A stretch of DNA of 64,000 nt from Strongylocentrotus droebachiensis (taxonomy: Eukaryota; Echinodermata; Echinoidea; Camarodonta; Strongylocentrotidae). Below are positions 1 through 15,600 of this stretch, piece by piece (position 1 is the stretch's first letter; every line of letters begins with the position of its first letter). The notes under the pieces are model-generated. The model ran no database searches. It was not told the origin of the DNA and worked only from the letters and a program-made list of their open reading frames with translations. The translations under genes and the position numbers were made by a program. The stretch covers positions 232,498-296,497 of the forward strand of contig JAVYIG010001819.1 in the NCBI GenBank assembly GCA_035222895.1, in the 5' to 3' direction.

Positions 1-3000
1 TGCAGATTTTACTCCCAACTTAGGATCACTATAGGAACAACCAGTAGTACCTTCTTTTTTTTAATTTTCAAAATGTTTACAAAATACCTCTACTGAAAAA
101 GTGGGAGTAAAATATATGACTCTATTAAAAACACAATTCTAGAAATAATAGGTTTGTGGATTGGACACATTACTAGAGAGAACACTATGAACACATATAC
201 ACACAACAGAGGGACCTACAAATATTTCAAACAATTTCAAAATAGACTATGGAAAATTTCTTATTTGCATACCTAGTAGTCATATACAAGAAAGGTAACC
301 GGGGGAGAGGGTTAAAGAATGTGGTAAAAATATTATAAAGCTGCTGTAATTATATTCACAATTTACAGGCAAAACTTTTTTTCTTTTTTTTCTCTCGATA
401 TATTAAACATTTTTCTCTCTCTTTCTCATACTTCAAATATATATATACTTGTATTGTCAAAAGGAAAATATCAAGTCAACACACATCATTTCTACAACCT
501 CTGAAATTACATCGTGATAAAATATAATTTTGTTAAAGATGGAAACACTTGGTTACCTTTGAGAATACAATACACTTGTATGATGCAGAGCAAACATACT
601 AAATGACATTTGAAAATATGCAGACTCTCCTAATGTTTCCAACGCAAATATCGCGGAAACGCATAAAGAAATTAGCTACTCTTTTCCCCCTTAATATACA
701 ATACGTCATGATTTGGAACAGTTCAGTATATATATATATATCAACTTTGTACTTGATCAGATAGTGACCATGATTTCAGATGATTACACAAAGTTACATA
801 GATTTTAATCACATATTTCAAAATCTCCAGTATCATCTAATTCACTTGTGTCAATCCCATAATTCAACTTGTATTCATCAAGTTAGTTGTTTTGACCTAA
901 TCATAAGATTGCCCTAACGATGACTCCTTCCTAATCACACGTGTCACATAATCGTTCAATGCTAAACTAGTTCACAATTTGTTTAAGCATATTGCAAATA
1001 AAGTAAAAGAATAACAAAATTAGTGTATATGAACACTAATGCTCTCTACATCTAAGTTACTATACACACCAGCAAACCTTTACATTGACCAAAATAATTT
1101 GTGATAAATATTTCTTTGCAATTCTCTCTATTCTTTCTTTTTAGTTATTTACTTCTCCTTTTTTTTTCTCCTTCAAATTGCAGCACAATTCTTCTTTACT
1201 TCCCAGTGATCATAAAATCTTAATATACAACACAGCCTGATAATCAGAATCCACAGTATTTCTATAAAATGTTATGTTGGCAAACACAAATTATGTTTTT
1301 CTTAATTACCCATAAAGCACCATACTATTCATCAGAGTCCAATATTACTGCAAATAAAGACAACAAAAACATATGCCACTGTTGTCCTTCTCAACTCTTC
1401 CCATTATTTGTCTAATACACAACAGAGAGATAGAGAGAAGATAATAGGAAAACAAAATAATACTGGCATAGCAAAAGATTTCATGAATATATACACACAA
1501 ACACTACACAAGAAGAAGGGCCTACAAAAAGTCATTTCTTTTCATTGTATGAACATGATAATTTTCAATTAAAAAATGTTACACAATGATGAGGTACCTA
1601 ATATAAAATTTATTAATAAGAGGAAGGAAAAAAGACCATTTCAGGCTGTGCATAAGTAGCAAATACACACAGATTATAACAAACTATACAAATTTGTTGA
1701 CCACTGTATCTATGTACAATTCATCTTAGTAACTCTGCCATGCACAAGAAAACAAGAGAATGATAATATTTACAGATTTGTAAATTATTTACAAACATAT
1801 GCAATACAGAAGTTTATGGTATTACACAATAGATATTTCATTATGGTCTCTCTCCAAATTATATTCAAAATAGTTTCATTTAAAACTACAAAAAAAGGAA
1901 ACAGTAATGTTCACATGCAACATACTACAAGAGTTTTTACATATTTACATTGAAGAAAATAAGACATTTTGTACAGTATACACAACATAGGAATGAATGA
2001 CTCTCATTTAATCTTGAAACAGTTTTGCAATTTCCTCTTCTCTGTTTCCTGATTTACAAAACTTCAAATACTTCATTTCATATATGACAAAGTGTATTGA
2101 AAATCATCAATTAAAACCAAGATTAGGGCAATAGAATGTCAAATTCAAATATACCACAAACAAGAATGCAAGCAAATAACTATTCAATTCAAATGGCTGT
2201 ATTATACTAGTATTTAATCCCAAACTGGTAAATGATAAAAAATAAATTCAGAATATTTCATGTAATAATATTGTTGCGTATACAAACGCAGCTGAAATTT
2301 TGAATGTTGCATATTAGTAATCAACTATATAAACACCCTTCTGTGAACTCAAGCACTGCAAACTGCGGCCTATGACATATTAATATAGGTTGTCAAATGT
2401 CAGTAAAGTCATAAGATATAATTCATTTGTCACATCAAGCAATATACATTTGTCATAGTATGCATGGAAGCATCTCATTGATTTTAGGTTGAGTTGGGGG
2501 AGGATATTTGAACATGATTACATTGTTTCTCCAAAGGCATTAGTGTATTAGTGTATCTACGTCCCAAAACTTATCGCAAAATGAAAGATTGTATTATTAT
2601 TATTAGTGAGCCAACAATCAACAATGTGCCTATCATAATCATAATCCAATGGTGTATGAATCCCACTGATGGCATGCCCCTTTTGGCCCTCATTTTGTGG
2701 AGAACACAATTGGCGTATATTATGAAAATGTTATATTCTACAATCACTATCCTGATGCGATCATCAAATACTGTTTGTCAAGCTCCAAGAAGTATCTCAC
2801 AACTACAACTTTTTAAGAAAATGTCTCATACATGAATACTTAAAATTGTGTAATATCCTTCATAATTTAATTTCACTGTGGTTAAGCTTTTAGATTATCA
2901 TTTTGGATTTGTTTGCTGCATTATTCAATGTCATTTTAAGTCTTTAATTTGAGCATTTCCAAATTGGAATAAGAATCAGCAGAGTATCGAACCATTCTGT

Positions 3001-3576
3001 ACGAGAGAACCTTCACATTACCATACTCATGTATTGCATATCCATGATCGAATTCACTGCTTTAGTGCAGATTTCATTACCATGATCATTTAAAGTGAGT
3101 TAAAAAATAAATAAAATATGCTTGGAAGTCATTTACAGTCATTGAGTTGCATGATTATTGTCTTTAACATCTTCTAACGCTGCTGTCAGGCAAAATAGAG
3201 CAATTGTGGTACGACTTTAGATACTTTTTTATGTAATATTTTATGCCCATGATTCATGTTTGAAATCTTGGTTACTTTGAGGTTGTAACTTATTTAACCA
3301 TTTGTCTCACCATAATGATTTGTTTTGCTTGAATATGCATGTCCAACTGTTGAGGTATCATACAGATATCAAGCACCTCATATGACTTTACTTAGCATTA
3401 CTGTTTAATAACTGAATGGATACCATGTTTCTTGCTCTCATCGTAATCTTGTCTTGTGTCAGGATCTGAGTGACTCTTCGATGCTCAGCTGGGTTCAAAG
3501 CTGGGACTCCTCTCAGTTTGGCAGAGAGCACCAATGGATGGGTATGTCCTTGGTGCGTGTTCTATGGTGTGTCAGT
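1..3576 (-). other. 3' UTR and downstream sequence of the KMT2C/D gene
   Basis: The TGA stop lies at 3579-3577. Below it the minus strand carries no further homologous coding sequence, so the 3' UTR starts at 3576. An AATAAA on the minus strand is visible at 1614-1609, with several ATTAAA variants nearer the stop (about 3400, 2945 and 2865). I cannot choose the true polyadenylation site. The rest is AT-rich sequence with a short (TA)n near 730. The small reading frames here have no recognisable domain and look like chance. Confidence 0.5.
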
Positions 3577-3669
3577 TCAATTCATCCATTTGCGGCAGTT
3601 GGGTGCCTTACAGAGACAGGGGATCTTGTTCTGGTCATTCTCAATCTCAAACTTGTAGTCATAGGTGAG
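3577..3669 (-). CDS. KMT2C/D: KMT2C/D exon 52: end of SET and post-SET (residues 4901-4930)
   Basis: Last coding exon, 31 codons including TGA. It opens with LTYDYKF, which completes the SET active site (the conserved Tyr-rich segment), and ends with CLCKAPNCRKWMN, the post-SET cysteines that bind zinc together with the SET NHSC cysteine. The acceptor is ttttcag and the entry phase is 0. It shows the gene has an intact C-terminus. Confidence 0.97.
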   Translation of the reverse strand, partial: LTYDYKFEIENDQNKIPCLCKAPNCRKWMN

Positions 3670-6600
3670 CTGAAAAGTGAGAACAGTAATGAATTTAGCA
3701 TATTTCTCACTCTGTACATAGTTTGAATTCCTATAACAACTGAAGACAAGAACATGTAATCTACACGCTCCCATCAATGAGAAATGTCATTGTCAATAAA
3801 ACTGCATGGTGACATGGAAACACTTATCAATAGTTCATTTCAAAGACCACCAGAATCAATCATTCAGCAATGTGATCACACCCTTACATGACCTAAAGAT
3901 CTTTTTCAAACTCGCTCTGAGATCTCATTAGAATGTCAAAAGGTCAATAAATGTCATAAACACAATGTTAGGTACACATTTTCAGCAGCATCAACAACTT
4001 TTTTAAGGATAATCCTTTATCTTCTATGAATATTTGAAAATTCTGCCTAGATATAAATAAGTAGCAGCATAAACTAAATGTTTTCTTCCAAACATGCCAT
4101 TGCCATCTCTTGATGGGAAGGAGGGAAGGGATTATATTGATGATAGTCTCATGTTTCTTTGATAGACCTACCTCTTCACCCTTCAGCAGTCTCCTGCTAG
4201 AGATGATGATGATCTTCTTCTGGTCTTTGTCAAAGTTAACCACCTCCGCCACACAGTTGGGGTTGCAGGAGTGGTTGATGTAGCGGGCGGGGTTGCCACT
4301 CCTTGTGGCGTCCACTACAGTGTAGTCATCAATGCGGAACATGTAGACGCCGCGGTTTGCAGCTTCGTAGTCGCGTTCCCACTTGTTGGCGACCTCATTG
4401 CGGATGAGAGTGCCGATGTACTCGATGACCATGGTGTGCTTCTCAATGTCATGAGCAGCATACAACCCCAAGCCCTGTTTAAAAAGGGAGAGATGGACAA
4501 TGGGGTTAATACGAAACTGTGCTGCAGATGGTCTGTTATCTAATAATCTTGATGATAACAATGATTCAGTGAGTACAAAGCGTCATGAAATAGCCCTTCC
4601 TGCCCCTTGTCAACACTGGCAGTTGGAAGTGCTCTTACTTTGTGCTTGGTTCACCCTCTTACTTAAAAGATTTTTATTTTCAAAAGAAAGATGCCATAAG
4701 AACCTTTGCACCTTCAAAATGTCTCTCATTAAAGAAAAACAGTATCAGTAAAATGTTTGGGAACTGTATATCCACATAACACACCAATGAATATTTCCAT
4801 CAGTATTTTCTTCTCACCTGGATCTGTGACCTTGCGAGGTAGACATTGGTCTTCCACTCAGTCTTCAACCTCTTGTACTGTGATGACTTGGAGTGTACAA
4901 ACTGCTTGTTGTATGGAGATGCTACCTCACCGGCTAGGGTGGTGTGGAAGCCTCGTGATGTCTTGTTGCTTGTCAATGTGTGCGGTCTATAGACAATTAG
5001 ATGGGGATAGAGAGGAGTGGGATGGAGAGAGAAATATGATCAAGATGTGTGTAACATATGCAGCTATGGCGCACAGAACTGTAGTATGTGTTTTTACTAT
5101 CTAAGAATAGGCACCGAGTATTACATCAACCCATTCCCTCTTAGAGACTTACAACCTCTGTGTTTTTTTTTCCTGTTTTTTTCCTTTCTTTGTTTATTCT
5201 CTTGTATGTACATGTTGTTTTGCTTTATTCTTTTTTTATTCTTATTTTTTTAATTCTATTTTTTCCATTTTCTTGAAAACCTAATCATCACTTTCGATAA
5301 CATTCTTATGTCTTAAACTCCATCGAAGTGAAAATTCTAACATCTAACTGCTAAGGATCATACAAGACAGAACACTGCTCTAAAACCAGTTGTAAATCCA
5401 ACAAAAATCTCTAAATTTTAACACGAGTTTCTTTGATGTTTCTCCTTCCCTTCAGATTGAGTTGTAAGAAGTTTAATTTCCTTTCATGATCATTTCAGGT
5501 CGGAATACACCTCTACCACCACTTAGATTATGTTTTTTGTCTAAATAAACTTGACAATGAGTGTTTACCTCTTGAGATGAGTCTGTCTCCTTGGTTCTGC
5601 CCTGGCACACCCAGTAGGATTGACAGCCAGGGGTAGATCAATCAGAGGCGAACGGCCAAATCGGAAGGTGTAGTGCTGAATCAAGTCAACTCCAGGCAGC
5701 TGAATAAACAAATGTAATCGGAAGGATAAGAATATTGTTTCTAGAAACTTGATTGCCCTTTTTCTACTTTATTAAATAATGCTCATCTATAAAATATTAA
5801 GTTTCTAATATCTTTTGAATTAGAATGACTAGTTATTCATGACTAGCTATTAGTTACTGATTAAAAAGTATATACTATGATGGGAAATAAACTTTTAATA
5901 TCAATAAATGAAGAAGAAGATATCAAAGTGCAATGTCACTGTTTCATCCGCCAGTTCTCCATATAAATTCAAAAGACTGCATGGATAAGTTTCTACAGTA
6001 GAAAAGCCACTATTTATACCAATGATAATTTGTTCTGAAGATTAAAGGTACAAAGTTTTGGGAAATTTTGAAAATTGGGTGGATAGTGAATCTTTACAAT
6101 TTTGATATATTTGGATGCCCCTGTGGATGTATTATAAGTACTAAAAAAATTAACCCCCAAAACACTTCTGTTTTCGAGAAAAATTGAATATATAAAATTT
6201 ACCGGTGCTCCCGGTAAATTTTGATAAAATTCAAATAGCGCCTTCGGCCGTACAATGGTAGCTGCAACCATGAAAATCTCAGAATATGTAGTTGTGATAT
6301 ATAGTTTCCAAACGGGAATAGCTAATCCGTCGATGTTAGTCAAGAAACATTGTTTCATAGCTAAATTGATATCTTGACCTTGAGAGGGAGCTATACAACA
6401 TAAAGAGTTTAATATTTATAATTTCATAACTTTAGACTCGATTTCAACCGGGACAACGATCAATGAATATTGTAGGAACGCATATGCTTCCAATATGCTA
6501 ATTTGAACCAAATTCATGACCCCATACCAAAACTTTGTAATACCTTTAAAGAGAAACATCATTACGTTGTTTTCCATTATCGTAACTGTATCAGTCTGCT

Positions 6601-9600
6601 ATGAGAACATCATCAAGAAGATTCCATTGTCATGAAGCTGTATGTCCATACAATAAAAATTCATGACTTAAAGCCTGTCTGCACTAGTTTGGCCAGGGGA
6701 GATTAGACCTCCCTGCAATGTCACTGACAAGTCAAAGTGGTTATCTCATCAAAACAGCTCTCAATTAACATAAGAAAAAGAGGATCACGGGGGACCAACA
6801 GGCACCGATTAGGCATTGTTTGATATATAGAGGGCGCAAGTAGCTATAAGTAGTTCAGTGGGGCTTTAAATGTGTTACCCACCGATTCAGTAATCCTCTG
6901 GATAGCTGCTTCAGTCAAGCCAAAGAGGTCTTCACCGGTCAAGAAGGTTGGGAAGACTTTGAGCATGTCTGCATCTCGTCTCAGCTTAGCAATGGGCTCA
7001 AGGACCTTGTACCATACATCTAGTTAGGATGAGAGGGGTTGAATAATCAGCAAACATGTGTGATAGCCACACAATTTGATACATCTACATACCACTCATT
7101 TTTCAAGACAAACAAGATAATTTACGAGTTATTATTATTGTTGTTATTATTATTTATTCAGCAAACACAAAGAAAATCATTGAATACAAAACAAGAGTAT
7201 GTTAGATTGCTGTATAACGTTTCCCAATCTCTGTTGATTTCATGATATAACGTTATGAATACTAAAGTGAAATGGTGCATTTTAAGAGCACAGATATCAA
7301 AGAGTAGGCCTTTGAGTCTGAAATATTTCCTTACACTAACATAACTCACTTCTACAACACTTAATCCCAGCCTTACTTATTGAAACATCATCATACCTTC
7401 ATCTTGTCCTAGGGTCAATTCTCACACTTGGTTTGATTCATTTGTTATTTTGCAACGTCTCAAAAGCAACAAAGGATGTACCATTCGTTGATAGCCTACA
7501 GAGAGTTAATCATGAAATTATACAAGTAACTGTCCTTCCAGCACTTAGCAGGTGATATGATTGGCAGACTACCAGTAAGACCGCATGGTTAGAACATCTG
7601 TCCTACATGACCATGATCTACTTGGCCGAGAGCCAGTGGGTAATTTCCAAAAGCTCTTTGAAAGCATATAGAGACGTTATAATGTGATATGCGCTATGCA
7701 AGAACTAAATATTATAGCTCAGTCGGGAGAGTAGTGGTCTCGTGATCCGGTGACCCGGATTCAAAACCTAAGTTGATGCGCTAGTGCCCTTTGGCAAGGC
7801 ATTAATCCTCATTACCATGTCCCTCGGAGAGGACCTAAAGCCGTCGGCCGTCTGGTTGCTTATTTACAAGCATTTATGCTTTCTTAGCAGTCAGGTAAAA
7901 TGACCACCACCACATTCATTATTATTAGTTTTACTTACTCCTTGGAGTGTCGGCCCTGAAGATGATGTCTTCATGACCCTGCTCCATGATGCGGATGCTG
8001 AACTCTGGCCTCCCACCCTGATCCTGGATAGTGCAGGAGTAACTGCATCGCTTGTTGGTGTAGCGCATGCTCCAGTACAGACGAATGGATTCATACCCAA
8101 CCTGCATAGATCATAATTTTTGTGTAATGTCATGATTACGAGATAAATGTAGATATGAAAAGTTTGGACAGTAGTAAGTGCATTGTTGTCATGCACTCTC
8201 CATTTCAAACAGACAGATCTATATCCAACCTGCAAAATCACAGATCATTTTAGCATTTTATTATTACAATGAGATTATGTAGATAGGAATAACTGGTATA
8301 GAAGCAAGTGCATTGTTAATGTTGTAATGTAGGCTTGGATATCAAGGGATGGATTCCTGGACCACCAGCACATTTACATAATTTTTACCATGTTCTGGTT
8401 TCAATTCAAAATCAAAGGGAAATGATAAAAATTAGAGTTTCAATAAATATATATCACATAGATAATATGAATGAAGAGAAGGGCCAAAAACAGTAGTTAG
8501 ATGGCATATCTGCACATCCTAATGAGGTAAATGTTCAAAGAATTAGCCCATAAGAACAGTTTCAAAAAGTAAATTCAGAGAAAACACAAGGAATGCATCA
8601 ATGTTGATAAAACAGAAATATATCAAACAACTTATAGACATTTCTATTGAAATCAAAAGTTTTATGAAAGAATGGGTTTGATATCTAGGCCTAGGGGCTA
8701 ATTATACACAGAGGGAGAGGGGTTACTTACCGGATAGATGGAAGTGAGTGAATGGAACAGGTGCATCTGATGAGGTAGAAGCTGTCCTAGGGACTTGAAG
8801 ATCAGACTACCAACACGCACTGTGTACTTGCGGTCTGCCATCGTCATGATGCTGTAGAAAAAAAAGGAAGTAAAACAGGGTGAATTCATTTCATATGTGC
8901 AGTTTTCCCTTATTTCTTTTTACTAGTATTTAATGGAATAAAATGCAATACGCACTGACATAATCATGAAGTTTCAAGTCATTCATTCAAATGCAGTACA
9001 AATCAATCAATCCATTAGTCTTTGATGAATGTTTTGGGAAACATTAAATCTAAGTGCATTCAGTGACTCAGTAGTATATTCTTTGTGTCTTTACAGTTAG
9101 TGTGGAAAAACTAAAGTTGGATATATGATGGCTGCTTTTAAGCCCAACTTGACTCAGGATTTTGTGCCAAATCCCATGGCAAAAATCCTCTTTATTTTAC
9201 AGTGTCCCACTAAATCCATGTAGTTTGTGTCCTTTTTTTCTTTTCTTTTTTTCTTCCTGGTAATTAAAACTCCTCGTCTCTTTTGAGCCAGAGTTAACAA
9301 CCTTCTGGCTCTGAACAGAAATTCTCATTTCTGATTATTTGAGAATTACAGCAGCAAGAAAAGGTGGAAAATGTTCACACAGCAATGTCATACAGCCATT
9401 GTACACAAAAACCCAATATTCTATGTCCTTTTGTAGCAGTAAGAAAGAACACAACTTGAAACAAGAAAATATCCATAATCTGTGACTAAGTCTTACTTTG
9501 CAACTTGTTTATGTTCATCTCTGCTAATGTAGACCCTTCTGAAGACAACATGAGACTGCAAGGTGCTCTCAGTAGGTTTGGATGGGGCATGAAGTGGACA

Positions 9601-12600
9601 CATCATTGTCTGTAGAAAAAGGTCAAATTTCATCCTATTATAAATCCCACTTACAAGAGAGAATCATTGATATGTATCTGCAATTGACATGCCGATCTAT
9701 TACATGTATTACATGCAAACATGCTGCCTTGGCATGTAAAGACAATGAAAACTGGCATGAACGATAAATTTCACCAATCCACCTCAAGGTCTTGCATCTT
9801 GGTGAAATATGATACATCTGGTGATATATGGGAAGAAACATATCTTTAATAATTGTATATAACCCAATTCTGATTGTAAATCGTGCAGTGCTATGCCAGT
9901 AACTTTCTTGGCCAATGAAATGAAAACAAAAGATGATGCCATCATAAATTTGGCCACAAATGAAAGGGGACATACATCTGGTATACACAGGAGAATCTGG
10001 TCATCTTTCAAGCTTGCATTCACTGTGGTTACTAACACCAATTAGAAGGTAACATTCTGATACACACATTGAGCAAACAATGGGAATTTGGACTATGTCA
10101 CCACAAAGCAATACCTTACCTTATCCTTGAAGAACATGCAGTGGTCCTGCATGGCGCAGGAGAAGTGGTAGACGTTGCAGCAACGTTGTTTATTGCATGA
10201 GATGGTGGCACCGAGCTTGCTGCAGTAGCAGCAGGTGCAGGTACGCCCTCGCTTGAGAGCAGACTCCACGTTCATGAGGGAGCCATTGAGGGTCTCATAC
10301 ACCTCATCAGACCACAGAGCACAGTTGAGATGAACCCACGTGTCTACGTTCAGGTTCAGCAGCCTATCAATGACACAAAGGGGTAAAATATAGGTTTGAA
10401 GTGTATGTAGAAAACTAAAAGGACTGCATTACACATGAAATATTGAAAATGTGCATTATCCCTTGAGAGGCAGAAGGACATTAACACTGTGTTTAAAGCC
10501 CCACTGCACTACTTATAGCTACTTGCGCCCTCTATACAGCCAACAATGCCTAAGCAGTACCTGTCAATCCCTCATGATGGCCTTTTTCTTATGTTAATTG
10601 AGAGCTGATTTGATGAGATATCCCCCTGCCAGTGAACTTGCAGGGAGGTCTAATCCCTCCATGCCAAACTAGTGCAGAGAGGCTTTAAGTGTAAGAATTG
10701 TCACTCTTTTGGCTGTCAGCAGACGTGTTACTTAGACCAATAGAAATACTCTCAATGGAGGGCCAGAAGGGCATAACCCTGTGTTAAATGATACAGGGTA
10801 ATGCCCTTCTTTCAGCAAGAAATTTATGAATGCCTATCATAGATCTTGTACTTTAACAACGATATATTGCAGTAGACACAATTCTTGGTAAATTGAAGAA
10901 TAGTCAACTTTAACTAAAGTTGAAAAAAAAATACTTTTATTTCTCCATTAAATTTTAAAGACATCACAGTAACTAGCTATTCCAACTATCAACAATCTTG
11001 GGGAATCTTTATTTGCAGTGAACATGGAAAAAAAAAAAAATTATATTCTGCATGACACTCACCTTGCCGAGCCATTTGTGTCTCCGTCTCCGAATCCATT
11101 ACAGAGCACACAGCATCTGGCATCTCGCAGAGTTTCACTTGTCCTCATTGATGTTCCCAACTTCTTGATCAACTGAAAAAAAGAGAAATACACAATGTCA
11201 TTAACTCCTTGCGATTTCCTAATGCAGGTGCACATTTTTTCCATGAAAATCGAATCATTGAAGTATTTGTTCAACTGCTTTGCTTATCAAAAGAACATAG
11301 TGAAAGAATTTTTACTTTATGGCAACAATGTATGTTTTCTCTCAGAAGTGAGAATTCCTCTGGTTTTTGTACATCAAAGGCTATAAATCAATGTAACACG
11401 CTGTGATATGTACACCTATATCCCCATTTTAAAACGAAATACAGTAACACATCTACACAGTGAATAAAGGCCTTCTGTCTGTGCCTAATGTCCTTTTTTT
11501 CCTGCTATTGTAATATCAACATTAATCATGAAAAGGAATGTGATGTCTAGAACATTCCACTGATGCCGTAGTAAGAGAATGACATGACTGAGATTGAAGT
11601 TCAATTCAATTCAATTAATTTCAGTCCATTCGTCATACAATAACATACATAATTATATAACCGGAGTGTTGGCTCAGTCAGTAGAGCGTCCGCCTCACAA
11701 CCGGGAGGTCGTGGGTTCGAACCCCGGCCGCGTCATACCAAAAAGACGTTAAAAGATGGGAGTTGTTGCTACCTTGTTTGGCGTTCAACAATAAGGGATA
11801 GAGCAACGTCGATCTGGCGCTGCTCAGTGGCTGCCGGGCTCACGATTAATTGGGCAAAAAGAATTTCCGTTTCGGTTTAATAAAATTTGGAGTGGACTAT
11901 TAGGCTATTATTTGTTATTTTGTTATTTGTTAATTATTATTTATTATAACATTGATATTTACAGATAAATAAAGAACATACAAATAACATAAAAGAAAGA
12001 TAAACATAAAATACAAATATATATATATATACGAATGAGGAAACCGGCAAGAAAGAGCAATAAAGTCTTATGTGGTGCGGGTCCCTTGCGACATAATGAA
12101 ATTGGAGAAGAGAAAATGCTTCTTACCTGGCCAATATCCTGATCGCTAGGTGGTCTGTATTTCTTGCCACCAGAGAATGAACCATGCCAGCGACGCCATT
12201 TGATGTTCTTCCATTTCTTCACCAAAGGCTATACAAAGTAAAATAAATAAATAATAAATCCACATTACTCATATAACATAAACAGTACTAAGCATTTTGA
12301 GGAAAATGTTTGATATATACTACCTTAGAAAACTAGGAAGAGCAATCTATATTTCTTAGAAATCTTTTAAATATTAGAACTATGGGAAACTTCTTTCTGT
12401 AAAATGGGGTACTGCATCCAGATCTATTTATTTCAAAATATAAAATAAATCAAAATGTACTTATAGGGAGTAAATGCTTGCCTTATAATCAAATCATCAA
12501 TTGACAATCACTGCTCTGATTTACTATATATTTCTCATATAGAAAACTTCATCAACAACATTAGGTATTTGACACAATTATTTCATAAAGAATGGAAACT

Positions 12601-15600
12601 TCATAAAAATGTAAACAAATCAAAACAATGAAATGTTTACCAATTCATCTCCAAGTGCAGGTCTTCTCCTTGTTCCAGTCTTCAGTGTCAGTCTCAATTC
12701 TTCCCTGCCACTTTCACCGGTCTTCGACTCACTGATAATGACCTTCATCTCGTCTGCATCAGTCACCATCTTTTCTTCCTTGGCTGGTGAGACCTCTTGA
12801 TTGGATGATGGAGTAGCCGTGGTTCCCTCTGCAGAGGTGTGTGCCGGCTGAGCAGCCATGGGTGAGGAGACGACGGGCTGAGCAGGCAGGGAGCGAGGAG
12901 AGATGGGCGTTGACTTGGACTGAGGTGGTGTCTTTGGCACGGTGCAGGGTGATGTTGGCAGGGAGGTGCTGGCTTTGGGTGACAGGACATCCAGCTGAAC
13001 AGACTGAGGATCAGAGCTCCTGTGATTAACGACGCGTCCTGCATTGACTTCTGTGCGTGCCACCTGTGACCGTAATGAGATGGTGTGCTGGAGGTAGCAT
13101 GCACCACTGCAGAATACTACGTTCTTGTCAGTGGGTGTTGCAGATTTACGGACACCCTCTCCTACAACCAGGACATCGCAGTGTCTGCAGAAGTGCAGTT
13201 TAGGGTCGTCTAATGACCCAGCCAGCACAGATGACTTAGAGGTAATCTTGGTAGGCTTTACTGAAGTTGTGAGTGAAGTAGGTGAAGCTGAAATTTTCTC
13301 TGGGGATATTTTTAATGCCACATCTAGGGAGAAAAAAAAATCAGAAGAAAAAATAATCAGACAAGTTTGGTAAACATCAACTATTAAGTAGAGCATTGCA
13401 AAATAATTAAATGAGTCAAAAACATTCTATTGTGCACAAGTCCTCCAAGGACACTTAAGTCAAATACTAAAATAATAACATAATAATATACAGTTCCACA
13501 CCTACTTGCTCATCCATTTTGACAAAAAAGTAACAGATAAGTAAAAAGCAAGACTATATGGCAATTACTTCAGGTAAACATACTAAATCCAAAATTAAAA
13601 TTCCAAGTATGTATATCTTAATCATACCTGCAACAGGGCTTGTGCTCTGGGCCCACTTTCCTCTCCGTTCTTTCTGCCCAGCTTCGTCGATGACTTCAAA
13701 GTTGGATGGTTCCTTGATCCCTAGGAGCTTAGAGAATGCAGAGAGAACCCCCTCCACGTTGTGCATTACTTCCGGCATCAGCTTCAAGGTCACCTGAACA
13801 GTGTTGGCATTTCCCAAAGACCCTGCTTCAGCTACAAGTTAAGAACAGATTGGAATGACTTGTACCAGGATGTATGGATACTGCTTCAAATGCATACATT
13901 TTAAAATATCACTCAGAGACAACCAGAATGTACATTATTCACAAGTTTCCCAACATCTCATGTCATAATGAAGGCGATGTCATGTGATGTCAGCTGATTA
14001 CTATCTCATTATAATTCAAGATAAAATTGAGCACAACAGACAAGTGGGTATAAAAGCATGCTTTCTTTTGGTAATCTTCAGTAATGAGTCAATAATAACC
14101 TTCTCTTTTCTGCACTAGCGGACGTATTTCTTACCCTGAAAATTAAAACACTCACAAATGCATTACAAAGACAAAGAGGCAAAAGCAAAACCCTATAAAA
14201 TCAAAAGTTTGATGAAATTTTAGAATGATGAAGTGTGAGCCTACCTTTCCTTGGAGTTGGTTTTATGATTGGAATGGTGGGTGATCCTGAGCGCTTCTGA
14301 GCTGCCAAGACCTGCTCCACATCCTGGGTGAAGAGACGTAGTCCTTTCATCTTGCTGGGCTCCTGGGCCTCGTTCTCCTCGCATTCAGGTGATGATGAGA
14401 TCACTATGTCGGCTACTACTGAGAGAAGCAAGTTGGCATGTCAATCTCAATCCCAACAACCACCCCAGGTCAAACTAAAACATGATTTATGATTTAAACA
14501 ACTCATCTGATGCCAGTACTTACATAACTAGGCATGATAAGCAAAATCACAAACTGCTATGGTGCACAGTGCTACATCCTTATATTTGAAGGGGAGACTA
14601 AAGAATTGTTATGAAATTCAAACATCAGCATAATGCCATTTTGCTTTGTGATACAAGTGCTTGTTTGCCTTAACACTGCGAGGTTTTATTCAGAAGTATG
14701 TCCACAGCAAATTCAGAAGAACGAGTTGGGATTTGAAATTTGTTGAAAATAACCCTCACACCTAGGCTATTTTATAACTAGTGCAACATCAGCAATCATA
14801 TTGAGGCAATAAAGTCAATGTAATAAAAAGCATATTTTATGTACTCTGTGCGCTTCATGCCTTTTTTTTCTTCAATTTGTTGACTTGACTTGACACCACA
14901 ATTTACGGCAAGCTGAAATGCTTTTCTATTATTTCAAATGTTCATAAACCCTTTTCCATATTACCAGTAACTTTTGCCTGCTTTCAATAACTTTCAAGAG
15001 AACTAAAATGTAGAGTCTTATGACAATAAGTATGCTGTATTGAAAACAAAAGCATGCCACACAATCTAGAACAACAAATACTAAAATATGAACAAAATAA
15101 ACTACTAATAAATGGCTATAACTGCTACTTGATATACCAGAAAAAATAAAATATTCCTGTTACATGTTTAAATAAAATCTATGTAGCATCATGCCAAGAC
15201 CAAGAGCATCACATATTTCTATTATTTCTAATCAACTCTGGGAGGCAAAACTGTTGTTTTCCAATCAACAAATTTCCTGGGGTTTCTATACATTCTCCAC
15301 AAATCTATAATTTCCAGGGCTACACTTCTAAATTTTGAGACAGACAGATTCTCAATCAGCAATACTATTTCTTCAGACCATGATGCAATGCTATTTAAAA
15401 TCTACTTCCCATTAACTAACTAAATACACTCTTATAATTTGCACCTCAGAACTTTTACAAATAATGCACTTTGTACTGATTTTTACCAAATTTACATACA
15501 ATTTTTTTAAAATCTTGTTGAGGGAATCATTATGCTGTGTGCTCATGTCATCTAAGTAGTGTATTTATAATTTTGTGCTTGTGTTAATTACACTAAGAGT

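Noticed and set aside
2551-2835. 94-codon plus-strand open frame in the 3' region.
   Set aside because: Low complexity Ile-rich translation with no domain and no splice context; likely chance in the 3' UTR/downstream sequence.
11661-11737. tRNA-like sequence with good A and B boxes and a CAC-like anticodon loop.
   Set aside because: The acceptor stem does not pair, and the sequence continues into a SINE body, so it is a tRNA-derived SINE rather than a tRNA gene.
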